Shown: in pieces, positions 1 through 11,641 of the stretch
How the letters are laid out: each line of letters opens with the position of its first letter
How positions within the stretch are numbered: the first letter of the stretch is position 1
Assembly (NCBI GenBank): GCA_025403435.1
Contig: CM046345.1
Coordinates: forward strand, 10,854,235 to 10,918,234
Origin: Artocarpus heterophyllus
Taxonomy: Eukaryota; Streptophyta; Magnoliopsida; Rosales; Moraceae
Direction of reading: 5' to 3'
DNA length: 64,000 nt
Translations under genes and position numbers: made by a program
Notes under the pieces: generated by a model
Seen by the model: the letters and a program-made list of their open reading frames with translations, nothing else
What the model was told of the DNA's origin: nothing
Database searches by the model: none

Positions 1-714
1 AACAGTTTTTACCACTTTTTCAAACACCCTATTACTTTTTTAATATCTACATAAAAAATTTTATTTAACATTTGTTTGACATTCTTAGCCAGTAAAAAGC
101 TCTTTATATCTATAATATAAAAAAAAAAATAATTACAGTATAAATCTTTTACCAAATACAATATTTTAAATCAACGATCATTTTAACGGTGGTTTTAACT
201 GCAAGGACCAGGCAAAAGGTTAGAGAAAAATTTGAGGGGAGAAGCAACCAGTGAGGAGTCAGATCATGTCCCATGTAGGGAGGAAATGTCAAAGTCGGAG
301 GTAGAACCCATCCAAGATGGGGAATCTCAAGAGTGTTTGATTGGTGTTGGTGCACTAGACGCTGTCTTGATGGCGATGCCTAGTTTTGACGACGCCAGCT
401 AAGCCCCACTTTAGTCTCCACTTTCATCTTTCACCGTACACGTGGTGATCATCTGTTGAAGACCAGCACCATCAGGTTTTTACACGATCGGCCAGGCAAA
501 ATCTGAGACAGACTTACAAAATGAAAAAAAAAGGGTCACTCGTGATCCAAGAAAAATGGGTTTGCCCCTTCAGAAAAAAAAAAAGAAAAAGAAAGGGGTT
601 TGCTTGGCGAATAATCAATGGCTATGCATTAGAAAAACAAAAAAAAACCCAAATTCAGCGTCAGCCTCGTATAGTTCTCATAGTTCTCATCTTATATTTC
701 ACAACAAACATAAA
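1..714. other. AT-rich spacer, no gene seen
   Basis: No reading frame here resembles a known protein. Bases about 200-500 are less AT-rich and contain an ACGTG core (about 440), but there is no TATA box or coding exon nearby to make it a promoter with any confidence. Confidence 0.5.
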
Positions 715-2035
715 TAATAAGTTTTTATCATTTTGATACCTTGTATTTTAAAAAAATATTATGTTGATATCATATTGTTTAAAATTATCAAAATAACACT
801 TTGTAGTTTTCAAAATATCATTTTAGTACATGAGTCCATATTTTGTAATGTAAAATTCCTTTTTACCTTTTTGCCAATGAATCGTAAATTATTTTATTTG
901 TTGGAAAAAAGTGTGGCTTTGTTAGGGTTTTAAGAATACTGCTAAGTTCCCTTGTGAGTGTGTTGCACTGGCCCCTGCTAGGACTCGGGCCCGTGAGAAA
1001 GGGAGGCCATGTACGTCGAGGCTGGGAAAAAAAGTAGATTGGGGCAGAAGGAGGGCAATCAACTACAATAGCTGAATGGTAGGGAAACCGGTGGATTTAT
1101 GTGCTAGTGAGGAAAGCAATGGGCCATATCTAGCGATGGCGGAGGCCTCAAGGGAAACAGGCCTTGCTGCATAGACTTTGAGACTGGGTCAGAAGGGTCG
1201 GTTAGAGCAAGGGATTGTCGAGGATCAGAAATATTCACAATCGATCGAAAAGTAGAAAAGATGGCGGCGATGACAACAGTGGACTCTTCTCTATCAGGGT
1301 GTTATCTCCAAGATTTTAGTTTTGTTTGTGTTATGGTTTTGTCTTTATTTTTATGTTCATTTTGGATTAAAGGAGCCAGCTTTCCCATCTCTGGTTTGGG
1401 TTTATGTTTCACACCCACTGATTAGCAACGTTGTGTATGACCATTAGGGACTAGATTTGCATCTATGTCTGATTGTTTGTACCCTCATTAGGGTAGATTT
1501 GATTTTGGACAATTGGTTTTGTCCATTGACTGTTATGGTTTCTTGTAATGAGCCAATGATAAGCTCTATTCTGAGTGCGTGTGATCTTTTCTCTTTGAGT
1601 CTCGATATCGTATTTTGTTCTTGTGACTCATTCAATTTTTACTTGTGGATTCAACTATTGTCCAAATCTTTTGTGCCTATAATGGGCAGCGTAATGGACA
1701 CTTTATTTGCACCTATTTTATTTGGATAAAGTTTTATTTTATTCAAAAAAAGAAAATAAATACAATAATGCCACAAAAAAGAATAAGTTCATATATATGC
1801 TTTTCTTTGATGAGTTTGTTTAATCTTTTATTTTGATTTTCTATTATTGTTTTACAAAATTAATTTAAGAATTTAATAATAAAAAAGGTAAAAAGAAAAT
1901 TTCACGTTAAAACACACGAACTCGGGTATCAAAATGATGTTTTTGAAAGCTATAAGGTATCGTTATAATATTTTTCAAACAAAAAGGAAGCAATGTCATA
2001 TTTCTCTAAAATGCAAGATACCAAAATTATAATAT
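715..2035. repeat. Long imperfect inverted repeat, possible non-autonomous DNA transposon
   Basis: The arm at about 715-870 matches, in reverse complement, the arm at about 1880-2035. Both read roughly TTTTGRTAYCTTGYATTTTA at the outer part and end in CTTTTTACC at the inner part. The roughly 1 kb between them is more GC-rich (about 940-1310) and codes for nothing recognisable. Arms of about 150 bp recall Mutator-like elements, but I could not fix the outer ends or a 9-bp target duplication, so the class is open. It could instead be two inverted insertions of one repeat. Confidence 0.4.
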
Positions 2036-5000
2036 CTCCAAAATAAATGGTGCTGAATATTTCAGAGGGAAAGAAATGGTGTTGAATACTAGTTAAAACG
2101 TAAATTAATGTATTTTTGAAATGGGAAAAAGAAGGGAACATTATAGTATGACATGCATTTTGACCTTATTGGTAGGTTTTATTATGTTAATCATTTGATT
2201 AACTTTTTTATACTCTAATCTATGACTATATACATTAAAAATTTACAATACATGATGAAAACTGTTTCTAGTTATAAAACCGTTGAAAAGTTAATACAAC
2301 GGTTAAAATGACAAGTACAATTAATAGGAAAATGTCTATCCTATAATTTTACCCAAAAAAAGAAAAAAAATACAGTGAAGAGGTATTAAGAGTGATTTAT
2401 TACCAACTAGGTGGCAAGAATATATTAGAGTGACGAGTTTTGTTTAAACTTGAAAGAATTAATTTTTATTAATAATAGTTATTACAATTTTAATAACCAT
2501 TTGGTCAAACGACATGAGATGAGGTAAGATGAGGTTTAAATATAAGAACGCTCGAGTTCAATCTTGCATAGTAAATGAGAGAAATGACAGAATTTTGAAA
2601 CTTGTTGAAGCAAATGATAAGTTTTAAAAAATTTGTAGTAAATATTATATTTATGATGTAAATTATTTATTTACTGCATAAATAAGAATTATTTATACTG
2701 TAAACAAGGGGTAAATAAATTATTTACACCTTTAATCTATTTATTGTATTGATAAGAATTATTTACATTATAAATAAGGAGAAAATAAATTATTTACACT
2801 ATAAATACGCTATTTACTATAAATATTATCGAAACCTAATATTTAATACAACTAGTATTAAAAAATGATATTTACTATAATTTCGGTAAAAAAAGTGTGA
2901 TCTATAACAACTAACTTTTCTAGTTCAATTCTGTATTGTGCATTAAAAAAAAAAGTGTGTCCTTTTGTTACTAATTTTTCTAGTTATGTTCTCTAACTTT
3001 TCTAATTTTATTAAGTTAGACCCTAGAAAATAAATTAACCATTTACATGTGGACGACAATAGGAGTAGCAAATCACTTCGATGTTGATGTTGCATGAAAT
3101 TCGGGAGTTGAAGAAGATGCTTACAATTAAATGTCAAATAATATTTAATTAGTGGTTTGATTTTTTCATCTTATGCATTATCACTCTCACTAAATTTATG
3201 TGAAGGGGAAATAAACTCCATTAGTAGTCAAATTATGCCCATCTCATATTATGACAATGAAGTTATGGCACGCTTAAAAGAGATATTACTACACATTATG
3301 CCATGCTTTCCTATTTAATTTCATAAGCAACCACGTATGATACCATTTTAATCAAATGCAATGAAAAAGCAAGGAAGCAAGTCATTTTGACCAAGCATAC
3401 TAAAATACTTGCCAGCAAGATGGCTCCAAAAGTTGGCTTAGATAAATAAAAAAGAAATAGAATGGAGGATTTTATAACAGGGAATTTAAAAAAAAAAAAA
3501 AGTTTATTAATAGTGCATAGTAGTTGATCATCAAATCACATGAAAATTATTCCAAAACAAAAGAAAATATGCCAATTTAATTAAAGTTAATACGATCTTT
3601 CTACAACATGACGTCAGGTGCATATATTTATCTGCTGAATGTGATTAAAATCAAATCAAAATTATAAAAGCATACAAAACGGACAAATTTTTATATAGAT
3701 TTAGTAATAAATAAAGCACTACTAGAGTACTAATAGTGCATTTTTCCAAATCCTACAATAGAAAAACATCTGATGATGCTGAGCCGTACGCATAGCGTAT
3801 TTTTTGGTAGAAAGCTGTATTTCACTTACCTACCAAAAAGGTGTGACCACTTTCTTGCCTTCTTGTGAACAATTATACATATGAAATTAGCCGCAACGAT
3901 GTTTTAGGGTTTGTTTGGTGTGCATGTTCAAAATAATTTGGTATAAAACTGTATCGTTTGACTATAGGTTCTAAATTATGTGATTTAAACGGTGGTTTTG
4001 AACTAACGTTTTTGATGTAAAAGGTTTAAAATGAAAATAATGGTTTAAAAGAAAAACTGATGTTTGAAAAACTATGGTTTATGAAAAAAAACGAGAATAA
4101 GAATGGTTTAACTGTAGAAAATGGTTCAAAATCGCTTGAACTTGAGAGGGAGTCAAAGTTTAGATCTTAGGTGTTTAGGCCGGTTTAAAACCGTTTTTAT
4201 AATTTAAAATTATTTTAGTTATTATTTCATCAAATACCAGCTAGAATTGTCTCTATGATTTAAAACCATCTCCATGATTAAAAATCTACGCGCTAAATGA
4301 TATGTCAGTCTAATTGATATTACGGACATAGAGAAATGTCCCTTCTTATGTTCCTAGAAACAAAGATTAGTATTTTTTTTTTAATGAACCCATTCGAGTT
4401 GGCACTTGGCACAAAATATGAACTCACAATAAGCCATTTGCAACAAGTTACTTACGGGGGTTTGAAATTCTTGCATATTTTTGTTAAAGGAATCAACAAA
4501 ATATGGACAATGATGTCATGAGCTAATGATAAACATAGAAGCTAGCGATATAATTGGGTTCACTTCTCCCACACATATAACCTTCTTAGAGAGCCCTTTG
4601 GCTAAGATTGAAGTCCTCAATCAGATAAGCAGAGGAACATCACCATCACAAAGGGCCATCATTTCAAGGGGATTACTTTGCTGTGTTTCTTGGGTGGGAC
4701 TCTTTTACTTAAATGTCTCTTGATGTGATTCTAACACATTCAATTTTGTTGACAAGCTTTTTGGACAAAATTGAATGCTCCTCAACAAGCCATGATTCTC
4801 AGAGGCTAGGATTGGAGTGGTTCATATTTATTTGAGCCCTCTTCAAAAATTAGCACGATTTCCTGTACGTTTGGTTCAATGGTTTGCACGGTTTGAACCC
4901 AAAATTTTATCCCAACAAGCTATTGACAAATAAAAAGTAGAGCTCATTTCGAATCATTGATTACACATTTTGAACCAAGTTTAAAAAATAATAATAATAA

Positions 5001-5450
5001 TAATAAAGAAAGTGGTCTTGGAGACATGAACTACGAAGGCTTAGAGGAGAAAACAGTGATTCGGAAAGGGTAACTTTGGCTGACTCATCATGAAATTGAC
5101 CTCCACCACAACACCAAAAAAAAAAGAAAAGGAAAGAAAAGCTAGCTCAATACGTTAATGCTTCGACGATCTCCACAAGAACCCAGATGTAGCTGATTTT
5201 TAGAGTGTTTGCAATATGTAAGTCAACTAGGATTTTGTTCATACAAATCTTTAGCAAAAGTTCTCGAATCATAGTCTAGATGCGCGGCTTAGTGCTCTCT
5301 GCTTGTGGATAAAATTCAACAATTAAAACACAGGGTAAACTTGCCATTTAGCATAATCACTCACTTTTTTCCTTGTGTGGTAACATCAGAGGCCTAGCTT
5401 AGGAATCCTTGTTTGTTTGTTTGTTTTTTTTTTTTTTTTTTTTTACACAA
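2036..5450. other. AT-rich intergenic DNA
   Basis: Short translations here have no family features. Imperfect AATTATTTA-type repeats lie at about 2640-2830 and a TAA run at about 4987-5005. The sequence at 3900-4270 repeats GGTTTAAAA-like motifs and looks like old repeat DNA. A poly-T tract lies at about 5425-5445. Confidence 0.5.
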
Positions 5451-5750
5451 TTCTCAGATGGGAATTGAATAGTCACAATATTCTTATTCAATTGCATTGC
5501 CAACCAACAAAAAGCAGAAGTTTCATTTGAACACTAGAAACTCCAAACCAAAACAAAAAAAGAGAACAAGATTACAAAATGTGGCAAAACCACCAAATTT
5601 GCTGATTCAAACCAAAACCCACCACCACATCAGGATGGGGGTGCCATTGATCATGAGAGATTTTATTTATTCCTAGAACTATAGTTATTAACATGCTTTG
5701 AACCAAAACAAGATAACCTTAGGATAAACAGATATTTACCACAAGAAAAC

Positions 5751-7319
5751 CTAGTAAGACCAGGACCAAAAGGCATGGTCTTCAACAGGGAATCCAAAAT
5801 TACATGAACTTGCAGGCGGGTCGGAGTAATCGACATCTTCCAGCTTGGGGAAGATGTAAGAAGGCAAGTTATCCTCTTCATCTTGGGAGAGATCGGACCG
5901 TTCGGCTTCAAACACATATGAACAATCCCCAGGCTCCAACAGCGAGTTGGAGTGAACCCCGTCATTGAAACGTGGGCTATCTGAATCAAATATATCGCTC
6001 TTAACCGAGCTAATATCTTCCACAGCTGAAACTTTGGAATCACCCTCTGAATCAGCGGTAGGCTTTTCCGGTGGTTCTTGGGACAACTTGTAGGAATTCT
6101 CAGAGAGTTCTAAATTCTCCTTCTCCTTGTCTCTTTCTAGCAACTTCTCAGACAGGACTTGAACCTGATCAAGAATACCAAACACAACAATTAAGTTTTT
6201 AAATAGAGAGTTGAAAAAAATCTGGTTTTGACCCACTTCAATACCATACTAAAGTGATCCAAAAATAACCACCTACCTAAATTATCACAACCAAATTTAA
6301 GATCTTTCAAGCAACTATCTGATCAAGATCTCACACTAATCACCAAAAAAAAATCCTTTTAGCACATCGACTATTTGAATAATTCTTTGGTAACGTATTA
6401 AAAAAGGTATCCTACCGCTAAAGACACAGTTTTTAACTTCAGATCTAATCAAGTTCCATTAAATTATTATACTTTCTCAACATCATTTATGAATTGTGTC
6501 CTATTGCTACCATGGACTTCTCCATTGAATTTTGAGGTTTAAATCTCTACCTCAGCTTTCAGTTTATCCGTCTCCTTGCGCAGGCTCTCGTAATCAGCCT
6601 TGAGGGTGTTATAGCTGGCCTGCAGGACGTCATAATCCTTCTCCAGCTGCTTCGTCTTCCACCGCGCTCGCCGGTTTTGGAACCAAATTGCAACCTGTCG
6701 AGGCTGCAACCCGAGGTCCGTCGCGAGCTGGACTTTCCGCTCCGGTTCGAGCTTGTTCTCGACCTCGAAGCTCTTCTCCAGAAATTGGACTTGCTCAACG
6801 CTCAGCCGCCTCTTCTTCCCCGGCTGATGGAAATACTCATCCAATTCATCGTCCATAATATCATCATCACCAAATGAGTGAACATACGAATTTTTCGATC
6901 CATTCACTCCATGAACGTCTTCGAAGCGCATCATGGATCTTGAACCTAAACCAAAAATCAATCTTAATCAAATTCTGAAGATTTTACAAAACTAGTACGC
7001 ATCAAAATTTCAACAGTAATTGAGTAATAACCAAAAAAAAAATTGAATCAAAATTACAAAGAAAACAAAGAATAATTAGAAATTAAACAGATATCGCTAC
7101 CAAAAAAAAAAAAAGAACTTTTCGATCAATCCAGAACTAGAGAGAGAATTTACCGCGGAAAGAAGATGAAGAAGAGGAATTGCAAGAACTAGAGAGGAAG
7201 AGAGAATCAAGAGGCTCAGCAGTCCTTTTGTTCTGAAGCAAAACACTGAGGCTCGAAGAAGAAGAAGAAGAAAAAGATCCACCACCGGCGCCGCCTCCGA
7301 AGACTCTCCCGCCCGCCAT
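5751..7319 (-). CDS. HAT5-like: HD-Zip class I homeodomain-leucine zipper transcription factor (HAT5/ATHB1-like)
   Basis: Three exons on the minus strand: 7319-7154, 6945-6551 and 6164-5751, with GT-AG introns of 208 and 386 bp in phases 1 and 0. The product is 324 aa. It starts [10 protein letters not shown] with a Gly/Ser-rich N-terminus. The homeodomain spans about residues 98-155 and holds the recognition-helix motif [11 protein letters not shown] (142-152). The leucine zipper follows at once, with Leu 156, 163, 170, 177 and 184 in heptads. The C-terminal half is acidic and Ser/Pro-rich and ends FWSWSY, a typical aromatic activation tail. Class I HD-Zip proteins bind a CAATNATTG dimer site in the nucleus and act in light, growth and stress responses. 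The [19 protein letters not shown] and SVLLQNKR motifs point to the HAT5/ATHB1 branch. All splice sites keep frame, so the gene looks functional. Confidence 0.95.
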
Positions 7320-7418
7320 AATCGCTCAAAAAATCCTTCCCCAAGATCAATTTTCGCCCCCTAAATTTCGATTGATTTTTTTTTTTCCTTTCCTCTAGAT
7401 TTTACTATCGAAAAAAGT

Positions 7419-7499
7419 CTAAAGCTTGTGGCGAAAGAAGCTGGTGATGATGATTTCGGTTATGTGAGAAGTGTGGGAACACCGGCTGCTCTCACCCAT
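7419..7499 (-). CDS. Upstream ORF in the HAT5-like 5' leader (26 codons)
   Basis: On the minus strand, between the probable transcription start and the main start codon, an ATG at 7499 opens a 26-codon frame closed by TAG at 7421-7419. It ends about 99 nt before the main ATG and does not overlap it. The peptide starts MGESSRCSH and ends EIIITSFFRHKL, a hydrophobic-basic tail unlike low-complexity leader sequence. Known fact: Arabidopsis ATHB1 carries a conserved-peptide uORF (CPuORF33) in its leader that represses translation. Inference: this is the counterpart. I did not align it, so peptide-level conservation is unproven. Confidence 0.65.
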   Translation of the reverse strand: MGESSRCSHTSHITEIIITSFFRHKL

Positions 7500-7601
7500 C
7501 ACTCGCTCAGAAGAAGAAACAAAAAAAACCAGAAAGGGTTTCAGAAGATGGTGGCGATGGAAAAGAAGAAGAAGAAGAAGAGCGTTGAAAGGGTAGAGAG
7601 A

Positions 7602-7616
7602 GAGAGAGAGAGAGTG
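7602..7616. repeat. (GA)n microsatellite in the HAT5-like leader
   Basis: A run of GA dinucleotides on the plus strand (CT in the transcript), followed by further GA-rich blocks to about 7650. CT repeats are common in plant 5' leaders and are length-variable. Confidence 0.85.
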
Positions 7617-7746
7617 TAGCCAGAGAAAGCAGAGAGAGTTCTGTTTCTCTCTGGAAGATTATAATAAGCTCTCAAAAGAGGGGAACAAGGCGATTCTCTA
7701 GTTCCTATCATGCCCCCTTTTCTTTGTCAAGCTAGCTTGGTTTGAT

Positions 7747-7754
7747 GATTTATA
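7747..7754 (-). promoter_or_regulatory. Probable TATA box of the HAT5-like gene
   Basis: Reads TATAAATC on the minus strand about 430 bp before the start codon, giving a predicted transcript start near 7715-7722. The leader between is CT-rich on the coding strand (GA-rich on plus, 7600-7650), common in plant 5' UTRs. Position and sequence are the only evidence. Confidence 0.5.
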
Positions 7755-7759
7755 GGCTT

Positions 7760-10250
7760 TTCGTGCACCGTTGCCCTCTAAACTTTTCGTCATTGACAAT
7801 ATTCTCTCCAAATTTTTATTTAGTTAATGCGTAGATTCTACTAGAGTTAATTTATTAAAGTGTTTGATAAAATCAATATCCACCGTTACTTTTAATTTAA
7901 ATAGTATAAAATTTTCATATATTATAATATATAATTTTTATATATTATAATATTTTTTGTTTTAATTTTTATTTTTAACTTATTTTTAAATATTTTATTA
8001 ATTTTAAATATATATAATTTAAATTTATGAATTATATTGATTAAAAAATTCTCAATCTGTAGAATAATTATTAATTGAGAAATTTTCAATTCATGTCCAA
8101 TCAATGAGTCCCTCAATCGAATGCAATCCAACGTATTAGATTGGATCCAACAGATTCGAAAATTCGGTGAACACCCCTATACTCTCTGGAATGAGTCTTG
8201 GAATTAAAATGGAGTTCTTTTGTTGCTTCCCTGCATTGTTAGGCGTACGCATTGTCTCCTCTTGAATTGCATGTTGGGCATACATATACATGTGACCAGT
8301 TCATAGAAATGTAAGGCTCTCTCTTTTAGTTCTTGTTAAATTCTTGTTATATTCATATATGAGCTCACAAACCGAAGAGGGTAAAAAACGAGAATCAAAA
8401 CCTTTTGATCATTCAAACTTGATTACCAAAAAGTTCACACATGTTATAGTTCTTAAACTTAGTTAGAACTAAAGTTCCAAACGAAAGTTAAGAAAATAAA
8501 AAGAGAAAGTTGAATGAGTCCTAGAATTCTCTTGTTTTCTACTCTCATCTTTGTTACAAACACAAGCAATTTGTTCCATCGGAGAAGAAACTCTCTCTAG
8601 AGGATCTCTCTATTTAGTGTGATTTTTAATTTTTATTTTCATCTGTTTTGTTCTAGTATTGAATAAATATATGTTCACTTAAATCTTATTATTTAATGGT
8701 GATGGGTTTGGTTAGCACGTAGCTCTATCTAGTTGTAGTTTTGCTACTTAGATTTTACGTTTTTGTGTGGGTTTCTTGTCAAGCTTCTGAGTGTTAGATG
8801 GGAAGCGAAGATGGGCCCTGGCAACCTATTCATTAGGGCATCAATAACAAAAAATCTGCACCGGAGGCAAGGTGCATTTTGACAGAGCAGAATATTTATT
8901 TTTTATGAAGCTCGAATTTGTTTTCTTTCGAATATTATATGTGCACCAATTGGAATGAGTGCATGTTGAAAAAAAACATTGTTCTTTGGTCCAATCAATG
9001 GTTTAAATAATTTGTTGATTGTGATTATTTGCTTGTTACATTGATCCTGGTATTTCTTGTTACATTGATCCTGGTATTTCTTTAAAATACACAATTATAT
9101 TGTTTATTTCAGTTGATTGAAAGACCATATATTTAAAGAAGAAGATGAAGATGATGAATCCAAGGAACACATAGGAATTAGGAGTTAGTAGGCTGTTAAC
9201 ATTTTCATATCTTCATGTTTGGTAGGTTTGAAAATTTATCTGATTAATAGGACAGAATTTTAAATAATCAACTCACATAAAAATTGTAACAATTTAATGA
9301 AACTTAATAAATGTTTGCTAGTTACATACATATCTTGTCCATAAAATATTTTTTTTTATTTTTTTATATCCTACTAAAGAATTATCATATTAATTAATTT
9401 GTAGAATTCTATGATAGAATATTTTTTTAGTCGAGTGCAATTTTGAATAATCAGATTTTTAGTTTGTTAAATTATTACATTTTTCTTAATTTAGTATGAT
9501 ACAACATAACGGTTAGAAACTATGCTTTACTGATAAATTAAATGTTTTTCATTCCGTATAATAAAATTCTCCTAATTAATTATTGGTGTAGAAAAATTTG
9601 TTTCCTAATAAAACTATTGATTGGTAGAATAATATTTGCATTAAATGGAAATTGTTGAAAAACGGCATGCACATATTCACGTACTAGGGATCATATGTCG
9701 GGTTAAATAAAATTTTGTTTAAAACTTTTCCAAATACTCAGATGAGTTAGCAACTAATTGCATTTGCATTGTTGCAAGTTATTCAAAGTCAACCTACGAA
9801 GTGTTAGTGAAGAATCTGTGAGTAGAACAAGAGAATGAAGGCTAAGAAAATATGTAAATATCAACACATTTGAGGGCATATTAAGAATATTTTTTTAAGG
9901 TTTTATTTGCCTCTATTATTAAGTTTGTTAACGGGTTTTGACGGGCAATTACCCCTGAAATATAACAAACTTGAATACAATATTTAGCAATAATATTATG
10001 TTCCAGTACAATATATGAAACCCATATATTTCTGGAGATTTAATAAAATGCATGGGATGTCTTCTCATGAATGAACATAACCTTTGCAATCTATTCAACT
10101 TTTCCTTTTCGTGTAAAGGTATCATCTTATGAAGCATCATATCTATTACAATATATATGTCATTTAATGGTAGGCATTTATATTTGTATAAAAGTATACA
10201 ATTAAATAACATTGGTTCAAAACAACTCAAATGACACGGCTTTTTTTTAA
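7760..10250. other. AT-rich intergenic DNA with a short tandem duplication
   Basis: No gene seen. A 24-bp unit starting CTTGTTACATTGATCC is present twice in tandem at about 9032-9079. Blocks at 7900-8060 are almost pure A/T. Confidence 0.5.
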
Positions 10251-10350
10251 TCAGCATATATGGGTGAGTGTTGTGGCGCTAGTATTTTGACGCCATGGCA
10301 CTGAGTGAATAGAACCAAAATTGGTGCTAAAGCCCAGCAAGCGCCAATGT

Positions 10351-10414
10351 TGCCTCAACCAAGCGTCGAGGGACTCCAATGCTGCCTCAACCAAGCGTCG
10401 AGGGACTCCAATGC
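10351..10414. repeat. 32-bp tandem duplication
   Basis: A unit beginning CCTCAACCAAGCGTCGAG and ending CCAATGCTG is repeated twice without change. It lies in a less AT-rich patch (10265-10445) rich in TGGCGC/GCGCCA motifs. The patch translates on both strands only because it is short and GC-richer; no protein family is recognised. Confidence 0.8.
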
Positions 10415-10946
10415 TGGGCTCCATGACCAACACTGGCGTTGGGTTCTTTATCTTGATTTTTGTAATTTACATCGCAACCGCTTCAATGTCTTTAAAAGTT
10501 GTGTTTTTTATATTTCTTTGTGTGCCTTTTAACACTTTAATTTTTGGAAGACATATTACAATCTCTTTTACAATTACCTCCTGTTTGGCATAGTGGTGGG
10601 AACCCGTAAACTCAGTTATGAATAGTATAAAGCTCTCACATACTACAATAAAAGTGGTTCTAACCAAAACAACCCCTTAACGATGAGGAAAAAGTTTTTC
10701 TTTCATCCGTACTCTTGTTGGGTAGAAATGTGTAATTTCTTTTTCTTTCGGGGTAAGCACTATGACTTATTTCAGACACGAACCAATAATTTAGAGTCAT
10801 TATTATTGTTTTGCGGTATTTTACTATACACACGTATAATTATAGCAGTTGCATGTATACCTTAATTCTACACTTATTTTAAAAATAGGGCAGAGATCGA
10901 ATTTTTCACTTGAAATTTAAAGTATAAAGTTTAAATTCCTACCTTA

Positions 10947-10951
<5 letters not shown>

Positions 10952-10976
<25 letters not shown>
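10952..10976. repeat. (AT)n microsatellite
   Basis: About twelve AT dinucleotides in a row. Confidence 0.9.
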
Positions 10977-10977
<1 letters not shown>

Positions 10978-11641
10978 ATGAAGATGTTAATCAAATAATA
11001 TTTCCCTCCAATTTCTCTTCTGCCTCCCTCTCTCTTTTCCTGTTAATTTCTCACACTCTATCTGTCCTACTCCTACTTTGCAGTCCCCACAGAATTCCAC
11101 TTTATTGTGCTCTTCTTCTACCTATAAATAACACCAAACTTGGTCAACGATACAACATAAGCAAATTTTTCAATCTTCCACCAAAAGAAAAAGGAAAAAA
11201 AAAGTTTTTCCATATTCTCCTTTTCTTTTCTTTTCTTTTTACCCTCCTAGGACTCTCCCTTTCTCTTCCACCCCACAGCTGCCGCTCACAACCCCCCGTC
11301 GTTGCTGCTCCATAGCTATTGCTCCTCTTCGCACAACCACCGCTGCCTCTTCCAGGTCCATCACCACGCCTCACCATTGTCGGACACCTCCCTTTCACCA
11401 CAGTGTGCTCCTTCCACTACAGCATCACCGTGGCCCACACCCCAATGCGCCACGCTATCCATCCACCATTGCTACCACATGTTTACTCCTTTTCCTCCTT
11501 TTCCTGCCATCTTGATAGAGAATCATGTCACCTCTTCAAATCCAGCAATCTATTATACCACAGACTCACGCTCTCTCTTGTCTATTCATCACTCAATCTA
11601 CAACTAAGGACAAGATTGGACTCTTCTCATGGAGCTCCATC

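Noticed and set aside
5663..6043. 126-codon minus-strand frame
   Set aside because: Out-of-frame shadow of HAT5-like exon 3.
6559..6877. Frames on both strands over the homeodomain
   Set aside because: Shadows of exon 2 caused by its higher GC content.
7428..7619. 63-codon plus-strand frame antisense to the HAT5-like leader
   Set aside because: Arg/Lys/Glu-rich product of GAA/GA repeats; the leader and uORF on the other strand explain the sequence.
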